Shown: piece by piece, positions 49,227 to 59,766 of the stretch
Layout of the letters: every line of letters starts with the position of its first letter
How positions within the stretch are numbered: the stretch's first letter is position 1
NCBI GenBank assembly: GCA_022577435.1
Contig: JAKOON010000068.1
Location: forward strand, 1,191,488 to 1,255,487
Length of the DNA stretch: 64,000 nt
Direction: 5' to 3'
Origin: Embiotoca jacksoni
Lineage: Eukaryota > Chordata > Actinopteri > Embiotocidae
Translations under genes and position numbers: made by a program
The notes under the pieces: generated by a model
What the model saw: the letters and a program-made list of their open reading frames with translations, nothing else
Told to the model about the DNA's origin: nothing
Database searches by the model: none

Positions 49227-49460
49227 CAGCAGCTTGCAGCAGGCAGCGATGAAGCAGAAACAGAAGCAGGACATCGTTAAGAGTGACGGGCTTTTCATCA
49301 CACAGCCTTGATCAATATGTTCCAAGTCGAAAGCACCAGCTGGACTTCAGGAGACGCTGATAATACTTTCAGCTTTTCACCTGAGATGAACCTCTATAAC
49401 GTCACCACAAACTCCTGGCAGGAGGACGACAACATTACCCAGGTCGGTCTTTAAGTAGGT

Positions 49461-49498
49461 ATAAAAAAAAAAAAAAAAAAAATAAAATAAAATTAAAA

Positions 49499-49562
<64 letters not shown>
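49461..49562. repeat. A-rich and (AT)n tract
   Basis: Poly-A with occasional T followed by about 23 AT units, ending 30 bp before family A copy 8. Confidence 0.95.
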
Positions 49563-49565
<3 letters not shown>

Positions 49566-49591
49566 CTTTTGCATGAAAAGTTCCTAAACAA

Positions 49592-50004
49592 GATTCTGTC
49601 CGTCACCATCTTTGCTAGTTCGGAGCGGTTTGGAGCAGGAAGTGACCATATTTGGACGAGCTGGGGGAGGAGCCAGCGGTGGATCTGACCGATCTGATTG
49701 GAAACCTGACGATACTACGTCCCGCCCACCAATAGCTGTAACCTGACTGCACCACAGGCCTGTCAATCAAACAGACACGCCCCCCAAAAACAGGTCTTCT
49801 TGAATCTTCTTTTCTAATGAATGAGGGATTATTTTCAGATGGACCTCCAGAAAACTAATAAGAAGGAGTGACTTTAGCTAACAACACCGAGATAACTCAT
49901 TTTATTCACATCTTATTTCATGAGAGAAGTTAAACAAAAGTCTAAGGAGCCGGTGGCCATCGGTGGTACTGCACTTTGTGGCACTTCAGACTCGAAAGCT
50001 ACAT
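49592..50004 (+). mobile_element. Dispersed repeat family A, copy 8
   Basis: The head and middle are well preserved from GATTCTGTCCGTCACCATCT to CTAACAACACCGAGATAACT. The tail has diverged and lost the CTCTAGTGG word, ending near CGAAAGCTACATGTG. Confidence 0.88.
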
Positions 50005-51059
50005 GTGAAACTGAGCGCAACGCATTAAATTACTTCTTGGACTTCCTTTTCAGTTGACTGATTTACAAAAGATTTTTACGAATTTACGAAGCTACTTTAA
50101 TAAACAGTCAATGATCTCAAAGCAGTCGTTGCTAGCCGACAATATCAGACACTCTGGAGCATTTTGGTTGGTGTGAATAAAATAAATACTAGAAATCCCA
50201 GCGCAGGTATCAAGGTTTCCTAAAAGCAGAAAAAAATACAAAATAAAAATGTAAGATTCATCACTGCCAATGGAATCTAATTCTAAACCAATCAGATCGC
50301 TCCGCCGCTGTGACATCACCGCTCCCATACACCCGTCTATGTCCTGGCGTAGTACGGCGCAGTTACAGTAAACCAACCGCTGCAGCTCTGCCCCGACCCG
50401 ACCAATCACCACCAATGAAATGTTAATGAGCGTTGCCGCGGTGACGGTCACACCTGGTGAACCCTCTGGGACCTTCTCCAGGCCCCTCCCTCCTTCCCTC
50501 CCTCCTAACGATTAAGGAGACGATCAAACATCCTCACATTGTCTACATGGTCAGCGATGCCTCCGAATATTTTAAACTGAATTAAGAGTCACTACAGCTG
50601 AGTGAATTTTATTTTGAAAAGACTTCTGAGATATCTACAAAACTGAGGGTAAAGTATTTATACATCACGACTACGTCAACGCCGACCCCTCTCCTTCTTT
50701 CAAGAAGGAGCACGAAATAAGGGAAATAACAACAATAAACACAAAACAGACAAAAAAAACAACAACTTTTAGCTGCTAGAAGCACAAAAACAAAACAAAA
50801 ACGACCAGACCTAAATATGTTCACGCATTCAATTTGGGGTTTTGGGTATGCCAGGCGAACGTAAGCAGGATCCAAATCCTCATCAAAACTTCCCCATTTT
50901 CAGAATGTACATTGTTGTTATTGTTGTTGTTGTTGTTATTGTTGTTGTTGTTGTTGAACGACACGAAAAGCACGAATATGCAAACGGAGGCTTCAGCTCG
51001 GTGCTCCAGTGAGTCCTGTTGGCTGCCATACTCTCTGCATGCTGGTTATGTAATCTGGA

Positions 51060-51110
<51 letters not shown>

Positions 51111-51258
51111 CCCTCACCAGCTTCTTCTTCCTCCTCCTCATCCTCCTCCTCCTCCTCATCACATCTCCGCATCACTCGTCCCGCAGGCTCCACATCTCAA
51201 CTATTAGATTTCGTCTATTTATAGCCTCCGTGCACGAGAGAAATTAATGTCACCAGTC

Positions 51259-51320
<62 letters not shown>
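51060..51320. repeat. Two (CA)n microsatellites
   Basis: CA tracts at 51060-51108 and 51260-51320 in the first part of ptprn2 intron 1, with a (CCT)n-like stretch between them. Confidence 0.96.
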
Positions 51321-51321
<1 letters not shown>

Positions 51322-52424
51322 TTTAATATCCGATCAATAACCTCGGTCAGGAGCTGGAAATCGGAGAGTGTGTGTGTCATCTCGGTTTTCATTGCTTTGC
51401 AGCGATGTTATCGCTGACGGCTGCTCCTCTTGTTTACAAGCGAGCGTACACAGACTCAGCGCTGCTTGTTTTTATTTTTTATTTTTTTATTTTTAATTTA
51501 TATTTAGTACTCATATTTACTTATTTTTCTCAGTATGTTATTCAATACTTCATTTTACTCTATATTTTGTGTATTTATTTAGCTGTGGCTTTCTTGCCTA
51601 CTTTTACTTTTCATTGTAACACTTTTAAAATGAATTAATTACTTTGACATTAGTATTTCAACTAATATTCTTGTGGGCTACGAAGCGATTTCCATATTTT
51701 ATTGTTGTTGTGCAGTTTATTTTATTAATTTTCTCTGCTTTATTAAAAGCAATTCCATAAAAATATAAAACTCCTGAATTTTGGGAATATTTTTTAAATT
51801 AATTAATTATTTCTTTATTTTTAGTTGCAACTTGTTCCTATTTCATTTCCATATTATATTGTGTAAATATTACTTATGTCGAATACATTTTTATTTTTTT
51901 ATTTGCAGTCCTGAACTTTTTTTTTTCATATAGTTTTTTTTATTAATTTATATACTAATCATTTTAGATTTATTGGTCATTTTATAGTATTTTGTAAAAG
52001 TTTTTATTTTTAAAATGACTTTACAAAACGTATTCTTCTGTTTGCAGTTTAACTGTAGTTGGAAACACTTCTGTCACATTCAGGCCTCCTCTATTTAATA
52101 AAGGATCGTTGCACCGTATTTTCCTCCCGCTGCGGTTTGCTGTCTCGCGGTGCTCCGGTTATTTTTCTCCGGTTATTTTCCTCTCGTTTTGCTCTGAGCT
52201 CTCGTAGATGTGCAGCGGAGGTTGTTTTTTTTTTGTTTTGTTGTTTTTTTTTTGCGGAAACGAGTTGCAGGACCTCCGTGTTTGTGTCCTCAGGTGAAGC
52301 TGCGGTGAATCAGCTGCTCTTTGACACGGTGCAGAAAACCGTCCGCAAAATGGCTCTGAGGGACGGAGCTCCGCTGTCATTCAAATAAATTATAATTATC
52401 ATAATCATCCGTTAATTTACTCAC

Positions 52425-52515
52425 CGAATCTCCTCTCAGCAGCCGCCGGGAAGCGGCTCAGGGACGCGGCGAGGAGGAGGAGGAGGAGGAGGTGGAGGAA
52501 GGAGAAAGGATCCAT
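52425..52515 (-). CDS. ptprn2: ptprn2 exon 1 coding part: start codon and signal peptide
   Basis: The ATG at 52515-52513 is chosen because it starts a classic signal peptide: MDPFSFLHLLLLLLLAASLS, then RFPAAAERRF, with predicted cleavage around the Ala-rich stretch. The context GACATGG has purines at -3 and +4. The frame stays open upstream to another Met at about 52794, but that extension would bury the signal sequence and has no similarity to the family. The donor is GTGAGT, splitting Gly31. Ptprn2 is a catalytically altered receptor-type phosphatase of insulin and neuroendocrine granules. In this window only its luminal part is encoded. Confidence 0.93.
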
Positions 52516-52800
52516 GTCTGTTCTTCTCTCGGCTGTTAAAAGGCCATTTCTTTCGGCGGGGGCTGGTTCGTCTTCCTTCCCGAGCACAGCGGTCCCTCCG
52601 CGGCTGGAGGAGCAGAGGAGGAGACGGTGGGTGGATGGAAGGATGGATGTCGGAGGAGGAGAGGAGAGGAGAGAGAGAGGAGGATGCAGGGCGTTTCTGC
52701 TGCTGGAAGCTCGAGCTCTCGCAGCATCGAAACACGTGCGCTTACATACGCTACTTCCGGTGTGCACTTTCCAAAGTAAAAGTCTAAAACACAATATTCT
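52516..52800 (-). promoter_or_regulatory. ptprn2: ptprn2 5' UTR and proximal promoter, CpG-rich
   Basis: This zone upstream of the start codon is CpG-rich and contains an ETS-type site (ACTTCCGG on plus, 52753-52760) and a CACGTG E-box (52733-52738) close together, typical of a CpG-island promoter. No convincing TATA box is seen. The transcription start is inferred to lie between the E-box and about 52600. Confidence 0.6.
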
Positions 52801-54804
52801 GCCTTTTTTTTTTTTTTTTTATGTGACGTAAAAAAAAAAACAAGATGGAAAAAGGGAAAATTTAAAACCATTATAGAACAGGAAGTAATGTTTATATGTT
52901 TACACATCTAAACCGTCACAAAGTACAATTAAAAACACATTTTAAGAGTCACATCTAAACCTTAAGACCACATATAAACAGTAGAAGTTGTTTTATTGTT
53001 GTTTTTGTGTTTTACTTTCTATAAATTGTCCCTTCAGCGTTCTGATTTTCAAAATAAAGCCCTTATTGACGATGCATACTAGTATAAAGCAGTTACAACT
53101 TTAAATATATATATTTAAATCAAATATATATATTTAATTATGCCCCACGCCTTTTTAAAAACTATTTACTTCTGACACGCTCAACAAAACACAGTTTCCC
53201 TTCATAGTAGATATCTTAGTATTAGTCCATTTCATAATAGTATTACACCATATAATCGTTTATTTTACAGTCCAATGTTGTTATTCTTTTACATATCCCT
53301 TCGTCCTACCATCTCTCTCTCGTTTAAAACTTTTATTTTGAAGGTTGAATCGCTTGATATCCGGTTTTAGTGTTTTTCCTCCAGACTTGACGGATTCACG
53401 GACCTCCCCTCCTCTCTGATTCAGCACCACTGCTGCCTTCAGGTGCTGTCGGAAATAAAGCAGGTCTGAGCAGGTGAAAGAAACGGAAGTTGTTGGTTTT
53501 TTTTATCTTATTTTGCTGAGAAATGTCGGAAACACGTGACGAACTCTGAATAAATACGGAATAAAGTCTCTTGAAGTCCTTTTAGAAGACATTAATTGGC
53601 CTCAGTGAAACTATAATAGTCATTTTAATAAAAAATGTAAGAAAAAAAATAGTCATGGAAAATAAAAGATTATAAAATCCCCTAAAACTGTGGTTGAGTT
53701 GCTTTTAAAGTGCACTTCTTTTCATAATTTTAGAGATTGTAGATTTTTAAAACATTTCCTTTAAATGACCAAGTCCACTTTATTTGGGGGATTTAAATTA
53801 AAATTGACTCACCATCAAACCATCAAACCATCAAACCTTCCTTCCTTCGTCTCTCCAGCGCTGGACGTTAAAAACTCTCGTTCAGTTTCTGTTTTACAGT
53901 TTTTAGCCATTAAATGTGTTCAAGGTTCCCTCGTCATCACATGGAGGGAAAATGTCTTCTTCTAATGTCCGACTGAGGGCAGGTTTCAGGCAACAAGTGG
54001 CTCACTGTTCCACCTTGTGGTACAAAGTGGTATTACGGCGCTTGCGCTACCTGGTAGCTGATAACTTTAGTGGATATCTCTGCTACACACTAAAGATTTC
54101 TTTGACAAAAACCTGAACACTGATATTTCTACACATATCGTGGAAAAGTTTAGTACATTTTTAAGTTTAAATTTTGGCTTTGGTTAGTGAGCTAATCGAA
54201 CAATGTTTAGACTCTATTTTTTTATTTCTCAAATTCTTCACATTTACTCGTTTTCTCTTATGTTTTATTACTTTTTTTTTTTAAATCTTTAATTTAGTAA
54301 TGTCTGGTTTTGATGCATAAAATGAAATACATTAAATGAATTAATCACAGTATATTCCACGTAAAGTCATGTAACGGTTCATTTTAAGGGTTTGTCATTT
54401 TTACAAAACAAATAATTTTCTTGGAGAAAAACAAAACATAAGTTGGGTCCAATTATATGGATTTGGGAAATTTAATTGAAAGATAAAATGTATTTGTTGT
54501 CCAGGTATTTCAGATGAAGCGTATATTTTTTTATTTGCACGCTTGCCTGTAAACATAAATTTGCAGTTTTTGACCCGAATTAGGTACTGAACACATCTGA
54601 ACACATCTGAACACATCTGAACACATCTATTGGGAAAATTACATAAAGGACTGCAAATTATCTACGTAACAATATTAGGTTTATTATGTTTATACTATTT
54701 CCTCCCAAAAGGCTGTTTACTATATAATAATTATTACATTCACAGCACCTGAATGAGGTGTACATTCTTTAGAAATAAAAAATGAAACCACTGCTTCGAT
54801 GCTG
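52801..54804. other. Intergenic region between esyt2 3' end and ptprn2 promoter
   Basis: About 2 kb of AT-rich sequence with poly-T (52805-52820), a 10-bp tandem repeat (54591-54628) and no coding frame of interest. NCAPG2, which I recall lying between these genes in human, is absent. Confidence 0.7.
54591..54628. repeat. 10-bp tandem repeat
   Basis: Nearly four head-to-tail copies of ACACATCTGA. Confidence 0.92.
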
Positions 54805-57001
54805 CTATGATTCAGCTAAAGCTCTTTATTCATTTAAAAGACATTTGGGAGACATTCTGAAACACGATAAAACCGTCGAAAGGATTTTCTCCTTTCTGTT
54901 CGCGTCAATGTCTCTGGGTCGTGTGATATTTTTTTAAGGCACGAGATAAATTAAGAAGACGAAGAAGAAAAAAAAAAAAAATAAAAAATCGACCAAAAGC
55001 TTTAAAAATGAGACGGCTTACAGACAAAACTTAGCGTTTCTCACAAAAATGAAACACAAGACGAGACGAAGAGGACGAGAGCTGGAAAAAAAAAACTAAA
55101 AACATCAGAAGACATAAACGTGTAAAATACTTTCTCGATTAACCAGTTTATCATCAACACAGAAGCTGTTTGGCTGCGCGGCCACAGACTACAAATGCCT
55201 TTATTTCATGTGTTTGATGTGTATTTGTTTACTGATATAAATCCCTTGTGAGCGAGCGGCGTAAAGTCGAAGCAGATTTTAATATGAGCACAAAGCAAAA
55301 ACAAACAACAACAACAAAAAGTGTGCATGTCATTTTTCAGATAGCGTGTTGAAAATGACACGTTAAGACTGATGCCGAGCCATAAACGCAAGAAAGGTGG
55401 AACGACTCGGAGAACGATGGTCGCGGAGATTTTCACGATATTAATGACTATAAAATAAAAAGAAAAAATTCTCAATTTTCCCGCTTTTTTTTTTTTAAGC
55501 CACTACGTGTAGATTGTCTTTGGTGATTAAAAGCGTCTTTCGGGGAAGTACGGGTCTAATCTCGCAGAAAAACTTCGGTGATGGCCGACGTGGACGCATA
55601 AAGGTCGTCCATTGCAGATGTTTGTTTACGTTATAAAGCTCAAAACAAAAAAGAAAGTTGGAAGACTTTTAATTTGAAAAAATACTAGCAGGAAGTGTCG
55701 AGTTAACATTAATCGGGAAAAAAAAAGAAGAAAAGAAATGGGAAAGGTGGATCGACTTCAATTAATTAATAAATAAAATGAAATGAAAATTCACAGCATC
55801 TGGGGAGTTGCGTCTTTCATAACTATTAATTATTATAGTGATGGAATCAGTGACACGAAAAGTAAACGTGAAAAAAAGGCTAACTTGGGAACTAAAAATA
55901 AAAGTATTTTAAATATTACCTTTGGTTCTCGCTGATTTTAGGTAACATTATTAGAAATTGAGAATTTCTTTGATTGTCACTGTGTTGTTTCTCCTTCTAC
56001 CACCGGAGGGCGCCACCGAGGGGGAATTTAAAGTTCTACACGTAGTCGCTTTACCTGCGAGAGAATTTAACCACTTCCTTTTTTGGCCTTTCAATTTTTC
56101 AGTTTTTTATTTATTAAAAATAAAAATAAAAATTCCTTTTGATCAATTTAGGTGACATTGAGTTCACCTGATCCCTGACAGATAAAAAAAAAAGTGCAAA
56201 TATTCATATTCATCTTTTAAAACCAAAAAAAAGCAACAACAAATAACGACGGCTGTATTTCACTGTAAAACCGCAACTGTGTTGAGAAAAACTCGACAAC
56301 ACTTCGAGTTGTTTTCATTGGTTCATAAAAACACGTTATTACAGTGGAATAAAACCAGCGTTGTTATTGTTGTTGTTCCCAAACAATACAAACAATTCTC
56401 GTCTCTTTGGTGCGACCGTCCGCCAGAAACTCCGTCCAGAATGTTCCTCAATTAAAAGAAAAAAATTATATAAAAAAAAATAAAAAATCAAATCAAATGA
56501 AATAAAATTACAAACAATCATTTGGCCAATAAGACACACCTCCTCTCTCTCCTTGCTGCAACATACTCCATCATCATTGTACATTATTTACACAACTTGT
56601 ACATTGTCGTTCTTGTGTGGAAAAAAAAAGAAGAAGAAAAATCAAAAAGACTGTAATAATTTCTTCTATAAATATGGAATACAAACTTCCATAGCAGTAC
56701 GTTAATTTAATATATAGTTTTCTCTACATGTTTATACTCCCTTTAGTCACTCGCCGTCACTTGTTAAAGGGGAAGTTTGCCTTTTGCGACTGATGGGATT
56801 AAATGAGTGTAAAAAGCGGCTTCTCTCAATGCGTTTTTTTTGGTTTTTTTTTTACAGTTACATGTACTGAAAATATACATTAAACAAAAAAATACATGTC
56901 GTACTGTGGACTAAAACGGAAGTGTATAAAGTGGAAGTGTGGAGATATGATTATGATGAGGATGATGATGATGATGATGATGACGCAACATAGCGATGAT
57001 T
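54805..57001 (-). other. esyt2: Probable esyt2 3' UTR
   Basis: About 2.2 kb after the esyt2 stop codon, with no splice-like coding frame, A+T rich on the transcribed strand and ending in a region with a canonical AATAAA. It includes a short GAT/ATC run near 56957-56983 and a CTCF-like word at 56000-56013. The 3' end was chosen by the poly(A) signal only, and other AATAAA-like words within it could end shorter forms. Confidence 0.5.
54825..54830 (-). terminator. esyt2: Candidate polyadenylation signal AATAAA for esyt2
   Basis: The minus strand reads AATGAATAAAGAGC, with T/G-containing sequence some 20-40 nt downstream. This is the canonical hexamer closest to the start of the intergenic stretch. 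Confidence 0.4.
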
Positions 57002-57047
57002 TTACAGTTGGTGCGGCTTCGACATGCCGTCTTCACTCAGCTCATAC
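57002..57047 (-). CDS. esyt2: esyt2 last coding exon with stop
   Basis: This 46-nt piece encodes YELSEDGMSKPHQL and TAA, matching the C-terminal WYDLTEDGT... of human ESYT2. The acceptor is TTCGTCCTGCAG. The split Trp codon joins the preceding exon in frame. Confidence 0.92.
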
Positions 57048-57363
57048 CTGCAGGACGAAAACAAAATACATATATATATTACGTATATAATATAATATTA
57101 ACTTTGGCTGCATTCACAATCATAAATATCATTAATAAAAAATGTATTCAAAATCATTTGCATAAATTAAAGAAATTATAACTTTTTAAAAAATTGTTTA
57201 ACAAATTCATTTTTTTTTTTTTTTTTTTTTTTTTCTGTTTGTAATTCATGCACATGGAGAAAAGGTACTTTACAAGCACATTTATATATATGTAAATGTT
57301 TTTTTTTATTATTATTATTACTAAATGTCAAAAATCTAAAGTAAAAAGATGTGAAGTACTAAC
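57048..57363 (-). other. esyt2: esyt2 intron before the last exon
   Basis: A 316-nt AT-rich intron with a poly-T run (57211-57234). No other feature was seen. Confidence 0.9.
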
Positions 57364-57413
57364 CATTGTGTCCAGCCCTTAGTGATATCATCGTGAGTCA
57401 AATCCACCAAAAC
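57364..57413 (-). CDS. esyt2: esyt2 exon, end of C2C domain
   Basis: This 50-nt exon encodes VLVDLTHDDITKGWTQ and a split Trp, matching human ESYT2 VLVALASEELAKGWTQW, the last strand and C-terminal helix of C2C. The acceptor is CTTCAG and the donor is GTTAGT. Confidence 0.94.
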
Positions 57414-57677
57414 CTGAAGAGAAAAACAGCAACAGACTTTCTTTATATACTTTATAGATTATTTTTTTTAATTTTTTTTTTTTTTTATATGGATTCACAA
57501 GCAAGAAAATAAATGTAATTCAGTTTAGTTACAACAAGCAAATTTTAAAAGAACACCTTAAAAACACGAGACGTTATCGAACTACTTTTCCCAAAACCAG
57601 CAAATTTATCTGCCGATCTGAAGATTTTTTTTTTTTGGCAGAAACAAATATAAAGAAGTGCTGAAAGTCCGCAGCAC

Positions 57678-57783
57678 CTTTCCCAGAAGGCCTTTGTGTT
57701 TGGAGAGCAGCCCGCCGCCGTTCTTCACCGCCACGTCCAGAGTCCGTCGGTGGAGCTCCACGAGGGAAACGCTGAACTCGAAC
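57678..57783 (-). CDS. esyt2: esyt2 exon, C2C domain
   Basis: This 106-nt exon encodes a split Thr then FEFSVSLVELHRRTLDVAVK and NGGGLLSKHKGLLGK, nearly identical in pattern to human ESYT2 FDFSVSLPEVQRRTLDVAVK. It forms the central strands of the C2C sandwich. The acceptor is TTGTTCAG and the donor is GTGCTG. The 264-nt intron downstream (57414-57677) holds only T-rich runs. Confidence 0.95.
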
Positions 57784-57879
57784 CTGAACAACGAAGGAAG
57801 ACGAAACCTCGGCTCGATCAAAAGTTAAATACGCAAAAAAAACAACAACTACGAAACGACACGGAACGGCCGAACTCAC

Positions 57880-58011
57880 GTCTGGTCGTAAACCGGGTTG
57901 AGGGTTTTCTTGAAGGTGTGAGTTTTCCTCCGGCCCGACCTCCGTTTGTCAGGAAGCAGGTAGAGACGGACGTACGGGTCCGAGCCCTGGTCGGCGAACG
58001 CAATCAGGTTT
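57880..58011 (-). CDS. esyt2: esyt2 exon, C2C membrane-binding face
   Basis: This 132-nt exon encodes a split Arg, then NLIAFADQGSDPYVRLYLLP and DKRRSGRRKTHTFKKTLNPV, ending YDQ and a split Thr. It carries the SDPYV motif and the KRRSGRRK basic patch. In this family C2C binds PI(4,5)P2 at the plasma membrane and tethers the ER to it. The acceptor is GACCTCGGCAG and the donor is GTGAGT. Confidence 0.96.
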
Positions 58012-58092
58012 CTGCCGAGGTCGACAAAACAACGGATGTTACTTAACGATAAAGGAATCATTTGAAGTGTGTTTTGGTATTTCAGCGCTGAC

Positions 58093-58191
58093 CTGCAGCA
58101 GTGAACGACCACCATGAGTTTGTTCCTCTGCGAACTGTGTCGGACCGTCAGCTGGATCTCACCCAGCGGGAAATAACTGGGACCTGAACCG
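58093..58191 (-). CDS. esyt2: esyt2 exon, start of C2C domain
   Basis: This 99-nt exon encodes GSGPSYFPLGEIQLTVRHSS, then QRNKLMVVVHCC and a split Arg, matching human PLGQIQLTIRHSSQRNKLIV VVHACR in pattern. The split Asn codon at its start restores QNGSG, compare human ENGTT. The acceptor is CTCTGCGCAG and the donor is GTCAGC. Confidence 0.95.
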
Positions 58192-58668
58192 CTGCGCAGA
58201 GAAAGAGACGTTTTAAAACACAATCGTACAAATATTTGCAACATCAAGCTGCTTTCACAAATGTGCAAAAATTTTGTCTGGAAATTGTTTTCATTTTTAG
58301 GAAATTGTCTATTCTTCTATCGTCACGATCTGAAATGATTTAAGTAGTTTTATCAGAAAACAGGTTATTTTTTCTGCTTTATTGTTTGATGAATTACTTT
58401 TAAATATACGAGTCATCTAAACCAAATATTGTAAATTTTAGAATCAGTGACCAGATTTGTAATTTATTATTTAAATTCATCGTTTGATTCGATAGTTGTA
58501 GATTTATGGAAGCTAACAAGTCCGATTTAGCTCTTAACTCACTTGAACAATACTTTTGATTTTTATAAAGCAGAAAAAACTATTATTACAAGAAAGCCCT
58601 AAAATATTTGATTATACTGAGAAATAAATTTGATGAAATCTTAAGATTCGAAGATGATTGACAGATAC
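58192..58668 (-). other. esyt2: esyt2 intron between linker exon and C2C
   Basis: A 477-nt AT-rich intron with nothing else identified. Confidence 0.9.
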
Positions 58669-59120
58669 TTCTGCAGCTGGTGGAGTCTCTGCTGCAGCTC
58701 CTGAACAGCGTAGGGGTTGGAGATGTCGGACGCGATGCTGGGCGTCGGCTCCTTGCCTCCAGACAGGAAGTGCTGGGAGCCCGAGATGGCCAGGTTGGAC
58801 GCGCTCCTCCCGCTCTCCGCCAGGCTCGAACCTCCTCCTCCTCCTCCTCCTCCTCTGCTGCCCTGCCCCGAGTCAGCGCCGCCCGGGGACCTCGCCGACT
58901 CCTCGGCCTCCCGCCGCCGGTTCAGGAGGTCCTGGGCCGACACGGAGGCGGAGCGGGGGATGTCGGTTGACGAGGAGCAGGAGGGAGGCCTGGGGGACTC
59001 TGAGGAGACGGACGGCCGCGGGGTCGATTTGGACGAGTTGGACGAGCTGGACTTGCGGATCTGCACCGAGGACGGGGTGGAGCTGGAGGAGGAGGACGCG
59101 TCCTTGTCCATGCATAACAC
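58669..59120 (-). CDS. esyt2: esyt2 linker exon between C2B and C2C (Ser/Gly-rich)
   Basis: This 452-nt exon encodes a long disordered linker: VLCMDKDASSSSSS..., repeated Ser-rich blocks, an eight-Gly run encoded by a GGA repeat (about 58832-58856), then the conserved KEPTPSIASDIS and QELQQRLHQLQ. The last two blocks match human ESYT2 KEPTPSIASDISLPIATQEL. The acceptor is GGATTTCAG and the donor is GTATCT. The linker is longer in simple-sequence runs than I recall for human, and the Gly run is likely to vary in length. Overlapping plus-strand frames are shadows. Confidence 0.94.
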
Positions 59121-59210
59121 CTGAAATCCCAAAAATAGTATGAATAAGTGAGCTAAGCCCCCCCCCCCCCCCCCCCCCCCCCCCCTCTAAAAGTATCTTC
59201 ATCCTTTTAC
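59121..59210 (-). other. esyt2: esyt2 90-nt intron with 28-nt poly-G
   Basis: This very short intron has, in the transcript, G28 at 59185-59158, beginning about 26 nt after the donor GTAAAA. The run is nearly a third of the intron. Confidence 0.93.
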
Positions 59211-59360
59211 CCGCAGAGCCATCTTCATCTTGAGGGTGCAGCTCGGTCCGGAGTTTCGAAGCGGGAAGCGCTGAGTCAGCGTCATGTCCTCGGCCTCCAG
59301 CAGGCGGGTCAGAGGAAGCGTCAACGTCCCCAACGAGCACTCGTGTTTCTCGTCCTTCAC
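59211..59360 (-). CDS. esyt2: esyt2 exon, second half of C2B
   Basis: This 150-nt exon encodes VKDEKHECSLGTLTLPLTRL, then LEAEDMTLTQRFPLRNSGPS and CTLKMKMALR. It matches human ESYT2 VRDEQHQCSLGNLKVPLSQLLTSEDMTVSQRF in pattern. The acceptor is TTTTTTAG and the donor is GTAAAA. It is a whole number of codons. Confidence 0.95.
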
Positions 59361-59438
59361 CTAAAAAAGACCCAAAAACCCCATCAGGTCACGGCTGGCG
59401 TATCCGAGACGTTTAAAATAAAACAACGCTTTTCTCAC

Positions 59439-59525
59439 CTCCACCTCCAACTCCTGGATTTTAGGGTTGTGGATGAGGAAGGTGAAGGTTTCCTCCCACA
59501 CCGGCTCGTTGGTCTTGTATTTGGT
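59439..59525 (-). CDS. esyt2: esyt2 exon, C2B core
   Basis: This 87-nt exon encodes TKYKTNEPVWEETFTFLIHN and PKIQELEVE, matching human IRYKTNEPVWEENFTFFIHNP. The NEPVWEE motif is the typical C2 loop/strand signature. The acceptor is CCTCCTCCAG and the donor is GTGAGA. The flanking introns are 78 and 166 nt. Confidence 0.96.
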
Positions 59526-59691
59526 CTGGAGGAGGGACGCAGGAAGAGTCAAAGGGAAATGATGCATTTGTCTTTTTAAGGGTAGAAGCTGACATCTCAG
59601 AGCTTTTTCAAAGTTACGTTCAGTCGACGCATTAAAAAAGCAACAAGAAGATAAATGAATAAATCGGTGCGAGCGTCCGATGTGCTCTCAC

Positions 59692-59766
59692 CTTGCTGTT
59701 GAAGGACTTGTGTCCCACCGTGAACTGGACCAACGGACTGGGATCGCTCGTCACTTTTTTACCGGA
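59692..59766 (-). CDS. esyt2: esyt2 exon, C2B strand after the cassette site
   Basis: This 75-nt exon encodes SGKKVTSDPSPLVQFTVGHK and SFNSK, matching human SGKKISSNPNPVVQMSVGHKAQESK. The acceptor is GCTGCTGCAG and the donor is GTGAGA. It begins on a codon boundary, so it can be joined with or without the upstream 63-nt exon. Confidence 0.95.

Larger units (their letters stand above)
42725..52424 (-). other. ptprn2: ptprn2 intron 1
   Basis: About 9.7 kb. It contains family B copy 3 (42916-42982), family A copies 7 and 8 (43834-44281 and 49592-50004), a CCA/TCA/GGT cluster (49068-49226), an A-rich plus AT tract (49461-49562) and CA tracts at 51060-51108 and 51260-51320. The long stretch 44.9-48.9 kb is AT-rich with nothing identifiable. 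The last 350 bp (52.07-52.42 kb) is CpG-rich and continuous with the promoter zone. Confidence 0.85.

Noticed and set aside
52516..52794. Upstream in-frame Met for ptprn2 at about 52794
   Set aside because: It would place about 93 extra low-similarity residues before a clear signal peptide; the internal Met at 52515 fits the family.
58658..59143. Plus-strand open frames of 96-161 residues over the esyt2 linker
   Set aside because: They are shadows of the GC-rich Ser/Gly linker exon on the minus strand; their sequence is low complexity.
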